From assembly GCF_000407445.1 (NCBI RefSeq), contig NZ_ASWB01000001.1, positions 682,001-746,000 of the forward strand: a DNA stretch of 64,000 nt, given 5' to 3'. The stretch comes from Enterococcus moraviensis ATCC BAA-383 (GTDB lineage Bacteria > Bacillota > Bacilli > Lactobacillales > Enterococcaceae). The notes under the pieces were generated by a model. The model ran no database searches and was not told the DNA's origin. It saw only the letters and a list, made by a program, of their open reading frames with translations. The translations under genes were made by a program, and so were the position numbers. Positions 59,402 through 64,000 of this stretch are shown here, one piece after another (the stretch's first letter is position 1; the number at the start of each line of letters is the position of its first letter).

Positions 59402-60844
59402 TTAATTAGCTTGTGCTTTCTTTTTATCACGACGAGCAAGTGCTGGTAGAATCATACCTAGTAAAATCAACACAACTGGTGTAATAATGTTCGAAGCTAG
59501 TTGGAAGAACCACGCTTTAGGATCTGCCGCAAACTCGACTTTTGGAACCATTCCTAATATACAAGCAAACGCCGTAAATAAGAAACACCATAAACCAAAT
59601 CCGAAAGCAATTTTAGGATTTTTAATAAATTTATATTCAGACGAATAATTTTTATAGGCTTTATTTAACATCATATAAGCAAAGAATACCCATAAATAAC
59701 GCATTGGCATTACAACTGAATTCAAATTCGTTAACCATTTTACTAATTCTTTGATATTGTCGATCCCAAACATCGGTAAAACAATAATGATACTAACTAA
59801 GATACCTGTTAACAAATACCCGTTGACCAACGTTCCTTTTTTGCTTCTTTTACGTAATGCTGCTGGAACGTAATCTGGATCTGCATCGGCTAAAAGAATT
59901 TGTAACGGTGCATCGATAGAAAAGGCTAATGCTGAAATTTGTCCGATACCGTTTGTAATAGCATAAATGATCATCAATAAATTACCGACACCATAATACT
60001 CACCTAAAAGTTGGAAAGCAGTATACGCACCATTTGCCATTAAATCTTCTGGGATATTATTACTTGCAAAAAGCATCCCCATTGCAAACGAGCCTAACAC
60101 AGCTGAAACACCAACCATAGACGCTAAGAAGATCATTCCTTTAGGGAATTCTTTTGCTGGATTTCTCATTGAATTGACATACGGCGAAATCTTTTCTGCG
60201 CCACCAACAGCAAAAACCAGCATGGAAACCGTCGTAAAGTAACTAAAATCAAATTTAGGGATATACGTACTGATTTTATCCATATGAGGTGTTGCAAATT
60301 CTACGGTAGAATTCATCATTGGGGCACCGATTGCTAATAAGATGAATAGCATAGACATCACAAAAATAGCTGTCCCAGCCATACCACCAATCACTTTTAG
60401 TGTCATCAACCCTTTAGTAGACAATAATAAAAAGAGTAAGAAAATTGCTAACGAAATCAAGGTAATCCCTACCACTGAGAAATTGTTCACAATATCGCCA
60501 TTCCCTTGAATTGCCCATCCAAACGCAATCAAAACTAATTGAGGTTTTTGAGCTAAATACGGGATATGCACGACCCAATATGTCCAAGCTGCATAATAGG
60601 CCAAACGCTTCGTACTTGTATTTTGGACCCAAGAACTAACGCCACCGCTGCTGTCTTTGAACGTGGAGCCTAGTTGTCCGACAATTAATGCATAGGGGAT
60701 AAAATATAAGACCAAAATCAAAATCCAAGATGTCACAACTGAAATCCCTTGTTGTGCATAGTTATTCACAACATTACCTAAGCCCCAAACCATGTTGAAG
60801 GCGATCAGACCAACGGTAAACCACCGCATCTGCTTCTGTTCCAT
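59402..60844 (-). CDS. APC-superfamily amino-acid permease
   Basis: A 480-residue transporter with twelve predicted helices. FTVGLIAFNMVWGLGNVVNNYA in helix 1, VFAVGGAEKISPYVNSMRNPAKEFPKG in the helix 6 region, and a short basic C-terminus (ARRDKKKAQ) fit the APC family, near glutamate/GABA antiporter-like members. Substrate unknown; no decarboxylase gene is adjacent, so an acid-resistance antiporter role is not supported. The ATG at 60844 follows ATAGGAGTGTTTTG. Confidence 0.88.
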   Translation of the reverse strand: MEQKQMRWFTVGLIAFNMVWGLGNVVNNYAQQGISVVTSWILILVLYFIPYALIVGQLGSTFKDSSGGVSSWVQNTSTKRLAYYAAWTYWVVHIPYLAQKPQLVLIAFGWAIQGNGDIVNNFSVVGITLISLAIFLLFLLLSTKGLMTLKVIGGMAGTAIFVMSMLFILLAIGAPMMNSTVEFATPHMDKISTYIPKFDFSYFTTVSMLVFAVGGAEKISPYVNSMRNPAKEFPKGMIFLASMVGVSAVLGSFAMGMLFASNNIPEDLMANGAYTAFQLLGEYYGVGNLLMIIYAITNGIGQISALAFSIDAPLQILLADADPDYVPAALRKRSKKGTLVNGYLLTGILVSIIIVLPMFGIDNIKELVKWLTNLNSVVMPMRYLWVFFAYMMLNKAYKNYSSEYKFIKNPKIAFGFGLWCFLFTAFACILGMVPKVEFAADPKAWFFQLASNIITPVVLILLGMILPALARRDKKKAQAN

Positions 60845-61019
60845 CAAAACACTCCTATCCATAATTAAGAATAAAATATCTTTTTAATCATAATCATTTT
60901 TAAGACTTTAAACAAGCTTTCACATGTATAAATATTGATTTTATCAGCAATTTATTAGATAAAATACGCGAATATTCATTTTCTCTAATAAAACTTTTTT
61001 TCTCTCACAACAAAAGAAA

Positions 61020-61047
61020 CTGAAACCTTGATAAAACAAAGTTTCAG
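61020..61047 (-). terminator. Terminator of the ABC-2 operon
   Basis: CTGAAACCTT / AAAGTTTCAG arms, one G-U pair in the minus-strand RNA, followed by TTTCTTTT. About 72 bp after the last gene's stop. Confidence 0.65.
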
Positions 61048-61119
61048 CTCAACGGTTCTATTTATAATCCAATTTGATTTCTCATTTTCTATTAATCAAG
61101 GGTATTTTCTAGTCTGTCA

Positions 61120-61932
61120 TCAATTTAATGAAACATCTCGTTTCTTAAACAACAGTTGCATTACAACATAAATCATTACACTATAAATCAAAATTCCACC
61201 AGTCATTTGCCAAAAATTCAAATAGGCTGGGTAACTGTTTTGAGCGCCGATATCATCCATAATCGTGTTTTTGATATTTAACATATTAAATGGATTCCAT
61301 TTAAGCCATTCGTATTTTGGAATCACAACATTTAGAAACGAATTGATAATGTTACTACCAAACAAAACACCTAATCCAATTCCAACTGCTAAGCTTTGCG
61401 ATCGAATCGCTGCCGATATAAACAATGTGATTGTGATATATAAAAGAAGTAATAATAAATTTGCTCCCGCATATGCACCCGCTACGGTCAGTGCGTTCCA
61501 GCCATGATAGCCTTCAACTACAGCGAATGGTGATTGACTTTTTAATAGCAAATTTGCAGAAATAAGACTACTTACATATAAAATAACCGTTCCGATAGCA
61601 CTGTAAATCAAGCAAACGATAAATTTTGAAAAAAGAATCTGACTTCTCGTATATGGACGAATCAATAAAAACTTGATCGTTCCTCGACTAAACTCTTCTG
61701 CAACAATCGATGCCGCTACTATGACAACAAAAAGATTTAAAAATGAGGTCATTTCAGTCAAACTTGCAAATAAATCATTGGCTTTCATCATGACTTCACC
61801 GCTTTGCGATTTAGCAGTTGATCTTACTAACAGCGTAATACCAAATGTCATCGCAACCAACACGATCCACATGATCCAAGAAGATTTCTTCTTTATTAGT
61901 TTTTCCCATTCATTTCTTATTAATATTCCCAT
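61120..61932 (-). CDS. ABC-2 type transporter permease
   Basis: A 270-residue permease with six hydrophobic segments; AAEEFSRGTIKFLLIRPYTRSQILFSKF is the typical ABC-2 coupling region. The type resembles bacitracin/lantibiotic-immunity-like permeases, though such a role is only inferred. The ATG at 61932 follows GGAGGTTTGTAGC. It starts just after the ATPase stop, so the two are coupled. Confidence 0.92.
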   Translation of the reverse strand: MGILIRNEWEKLIKKKSSWIMWIVLVAMTFGITLLVRSTAKSQSGEVMMKANDLFASLTEMTSFLNLFVVIVAASIVAEEFSRGTIKFLLIRPYTRSQILFSKFIVCLIYSAIGTVILYVSSLISANLLLKSQSPFAVVEGYHGWNALTVAGAYAGANLLLLLLYITITLFISAAIRSQSLAVGIGLGVLFGSNIINSFLNVVIPKYEWLKWNPFNMLNIKNTIMDDIGAQNSYPAYLNFWQMTGGILIYSVMIYVVMQLLFKKRDVSLN

Positions 61933-61933
61933 G

Positions 61934-62848
61934 CTACAAACCTCCATCTTCTGTCCAGCGTAAGAAGTTCTCTTCTAAAGAATCTACATGAACTTTAAAT
62001 TCTTTGATGTCTATACCGTTATCAACTAATTGTTTCACTAAAAGTGTTCTTGTATCTTCTTTTAACTCGATTTTTATATAGTTTCCATCTACAGTTGCCG
62101 CGTATTCAAGCTCTTTTAAGAAATCTAAAGCCTGTTGCTGCTGATTCGTTTCTAGTAATACTGTCCATTTTTTTTCATCTTCAGGATTGTTCATAGGACC
62201 AACATAGGTGATTTCTCCTTTTTGTACAAGGACTAAATCATCACATAATAATTCCATATCGCTTAACTGATGACTTGAAATCAAAACACCTACACCCTGA
62301 TTTTTCAGGTTTTGAATCATTTCTCTAAATTCACGCATGCCTTTTGGATCTAGTCCATTCATCGGCTCATCTAAAAGCAATAAATCGGGTTGGTGTAAAA
62401 TAGCTTGCGCGACACCTAATCTTTGACGCATTCCTAATGAATATGTTTTGACCTTTTGGTTGATGTTATTTTCTAAATGCACACTACGAATCACTTGGTT
62501 TAACGCTTCATCTGTTACAGGTTTTAAGGACATGCGCACATATTGTTTTAAGTTTTCAAGTCCCGTCATGTAATTGTAAAATTCTGGATTTTCTACAATC
62601 GCTCCAACATGAGCCATCGCTTCTTTAAAATTGGTTGAAATTGATTGACCGTTGATCTGAATCTTTCCTTCGTCATGGCACATCAATCCCACTAACATCC
62701 GAATAATCGTTGTTTTTCCTGCACCATTAGGGCCAAGTAACCCAGTAACTTTTCCACCGTCAACAGTAAATGATGCGTCGTTAATGATGTTTTTTTTTCC
62801 TATACGTTTTGAAATAGCTTCAACTTCTAACACTCGCTTACTTTCCAA
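61934..62848 (-). CDS. ABC transporter ATP-binding protein (BcrA-like)
   Basis: A 304-residue ATPase: Walker A in GLLGPNGAGKTTIIRM, signature YSLGMRQRLGVAQA, Walker B LLLLDEPMNGLDP and H-loop SSHQLSDME, plus a C-terminal extension of about 85 residues as in BcrA/DrrA-type exporters. The likely start is TTG at 62848 with AGAAGG upstream, overlapping the stop of the preceding gene; an ATG eight codons upstream lacks an RBS. It energises the permease at 61120 and possibly the membrane proteins upstream. Confidence 0.92.
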   Translation of the reverse strand: MESKRVLEVEAISKRIGKKNIINDASFTVDGGKVTGLLGPNGAGKTTIIRMLVGLMCHDEGKIQINGQSISTNFKEAMAHVGAIVENPEFYNYMTGLENLKQYVRMSLKPVTDEALNQVIRSVHLENNINQKVKTYSLGMRQRLGVAQAILHQPDLLLLDEPMNGLDPKGMREFREMIQNLKNQGVGVLISSHQLSDMELLCDDLVLVQKGEITYVGPMNNPEDEKKWTVLLETNQQQQALDFLKELEYAATVDGNYIKIELKEDTRTLLVKQLVDNGIDIKEFKVHVDSLEENFLRWTEDGGL

Positions 62849-62852
62849 TACT

Positions 62853-63584
62853 TTACCTTCTTTCTGCTTCAATGTATTTCTTCAAAATCAAAATGCTGCT
62901 AATACTACATAGTACAAGTAAAAATATATCAAACATAAAATCACTCAGATAAAAAGGAACATATCCAATTAAGAGTTTAAACTGATAACTTTCAATAAAT
63001 GTAATTTTCCGGTACCCATCCAACAACTGCTCACTCAATCCCACTTCAGCTATAAAGACAATAAGAAAAAGGAGATACTTGGATACTTTTTGATATCTGT
63101 GTGGCACTTTTGCGCTGATTAAACTAGTTAATAAATAGACTAACTGAAGGTAAATCGAAGCTGATAAGAACAAGTAACTTACAACCAAAAGATGTTTCCA
63201 GTACTCTTGAAAATGGATTATATCTACTTGCTTATCCAACAGAAAAATCAATCCGACAAAGCAGGCATAATACCCCACCAAGAAAAGCGTCGTCGAAATC
63301 CAGCCAAATAGAATATTACTAAAATAAAACGTACATTCGGTGATCGGCATTAATCGATAGTGACTTTTTTTCCACACTTTCATTTGTCGATACATCTCCC
63401 AAACAAAGTGAACAAACAAGAAGAAAAACACTACAATTAAAATAAATTGAGGAATCCCTTCAAAATGCACCTGCTGAAACCCTAACTTGTATATGAGAAA
63501 GCCGCTGATAAATAAGAATGCAAAAAAACTAAGTACCCAAAACATGCGGCTCTCTTTTCTGTATTCATTCCATAACTGCACCAT
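62853..63584 (-). CDS. Multi-spanning membrane protein of the ABC-2 operon
   Basis: A 243-residue protein with about six hydrophobic segments and no clear ABC-2 signature; MYRQMKVWKKSHYRLMPITECTFY suggests a cytosolic coupling segment like that of ABC-2 permeases. The ATG overlaps the upstream stop as TAATG, and its own stop overlaps the ATPase RBS. It is thus tightly coupled within the operon and is probably a second permease-type subunit. Confidence 0.8.
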   Translation of the reverse strand: MVQLWNEYRKESRMFWVLSFFAFLFISGFLIYKLGFQQVHFEGIPQFILIVVFFFLFVHFVWEMYRQMKVWKKSHYRLMPITECTFYFSNILFGWISTTLFLVGYYACFVGLIFLLDKQVDIIHFQEYWKHLLVVSYLFLSASIYLQLVYLLTSLISAKVPHRYQKVSKYLLFLIVFIAEVGLSEQLLDGYRKITFIESYQFKLLIGYVPFYLSDFMFDIFLLVLCSISSILILKKYIEAERR

Positions 63585-64000
63585 TATTGATCACCTGCTT
63601 CCACATACCGATCGATTACCCAAACGCTTAAATTAAAATAGACAATTCCTGTTATAAGTTGCAGCATCACTCTCACATAGAGTTCGTTTTTCAAGCCAAA
63701 TAGCATCGCTACCGTTTCTAATACTGAACCTAGATCAAAAGCAGACAGATAATTCATCAGACAAATAAAGACAGCAAGTAACAAAATTTCTAGAATCCAT
63801 CGAAACCTTTTTTGTACGAACTGCCTCGTAGCAGAATAGATGCACACTAAAAATTGGATTACTAAAAATAAAACGATAATATCAACAATTGCTGAAACTT
63901 GTACAATCCATGCTTCTTTTAAAGAAAATGGGATATTGAGTAACGAAAAATTCATCACGATTCCAATTATAGTATTCCCTAAGAAGAAACCAATACCAAT
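63584..64000 (-). CDS. Membrane protein, 5' end beyond the window (partial)
   Basis: At least 138 residues. The frame is open through the right edge: 14 further hydrophobic codons (IGIGFFLGNTIIGI) precede the internal GTG/ATG pair near 63953-63958, which lacks an RBS, so the true start lies outside. Four hydrophobic segments are visible. It overlaps the next gene by TAATG and is likely another membrane subunit of the ABC-2 transporter; its N-terminal part is needed to name it. Confidence 0.7.
   Translation of the reverse strand: MGIGFFLGNTIIGIVMNFSLLNIPFSLKEAWIVQVSAIVDIIVLFLVIQFLVCIYSATRQFVQKRFRWILEILLLAVFICLMNYLSAFDLGSVLETVAMLFGLKNELYVRVMLQLITGIVYFNLSVWVIDRYVEAGDQ

Overview
The window looks like chromosomal DNA of a low-GC lactic acid bacterium of the genus Enterococcus, probably not E. 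faecalis itself. Reasons: AT-rich intergenic DNA, strong AGGAGG-type ribosome binding sites, frequent TTG and GTG starts, CcpA-type cre boxes, an enterocin-A-type immunity gene, and Firmicute synteny (fba-murA-rho-rpmE2; dinG-ypmB-aspB-asnS). Most genes are on the minus strand. I see no tRNA, rRNA, IS element, prophage or CRISPR array.

Region 1 (1-1730): the 5' end of an alpha/beta hydrolase gene, a WYL-domain regulator, and a divergent VOC protein. A perfect 11-bp inverted repeat lies between the last two.

Region 2 (1737-24561) is the main accessory block, a two-part arabinan utilisation locus. Operon A (11860 down to 1737) encodes a sugar-binding lipoprotein, two CUT1 permeases, a DUF624 membrane protein, an intracellular GH51, an intracellular GH43, and AraB, AraD and AraA. 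Operon B (21440 down to 13074) encodes another GH51, binding lipoprotein and two permeases, a small membrane protein, a secreted endo-arabinanase (GH43), a second type of GH51 and a small Cys-rich protein. Each operon has a divergently transcribed paralogous regulator: an ArsR-like winged helix fused to a large C-terminal domain that I do not recognise as characterised. The two operon promoters share the same -35, -10, cre box and a conserved element just downstream of the -10. Proposed flow: the secreted endo-arabinanase cuts arabinan, two importers take up oligosaccharides using an ATPase encoded elsewhere, GH51 and GH43 enzymes release L-arabinose, and AraA/AraB/AraD convert it to D-xylulose-5-phosphate. 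A ROK sugar kinase and an aldose 1-epimerase follow.

Region 3 (24791-38115): a Ca2+-type P-type ATPase; rpmE2, rho, murA and class II fba; an alpha-glucoside module (PTS EIICB, GH4 6-phospho-alpha-glucosidase, RpiR regulator, membrane protein) with its own cre box; a YitT-family protein; and yajQ.

Region 4 (38123-54379): asparaginase, a nuclease-helicase fusion, a solitary argJ, a PhzF-like protein, a BI-1 membrane protein overlapping a MaoC-like protein with an altered motif, murC, an unknown disordered protein, asnS, aspB, ypmB and dinG.

Region 5 (54510-64000): an enterocin-A-type immunity gene with a divergent 55-residue membrane peptide gene, methionine aminopeptidase, three poorly known proteins, an amino-acid permease, and an ABC-2 transporter operon that runs off the right edge.

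The most novel material is the pair of ArsR-like sensor regulators with their shared promoter design. After that come the immunity/small-peptide pair, the nuclease-XPD fusion, the divergent solitary ArgJ, and two conserved-looking but unrecognised proteins (47273-48172 and 57535-59082).
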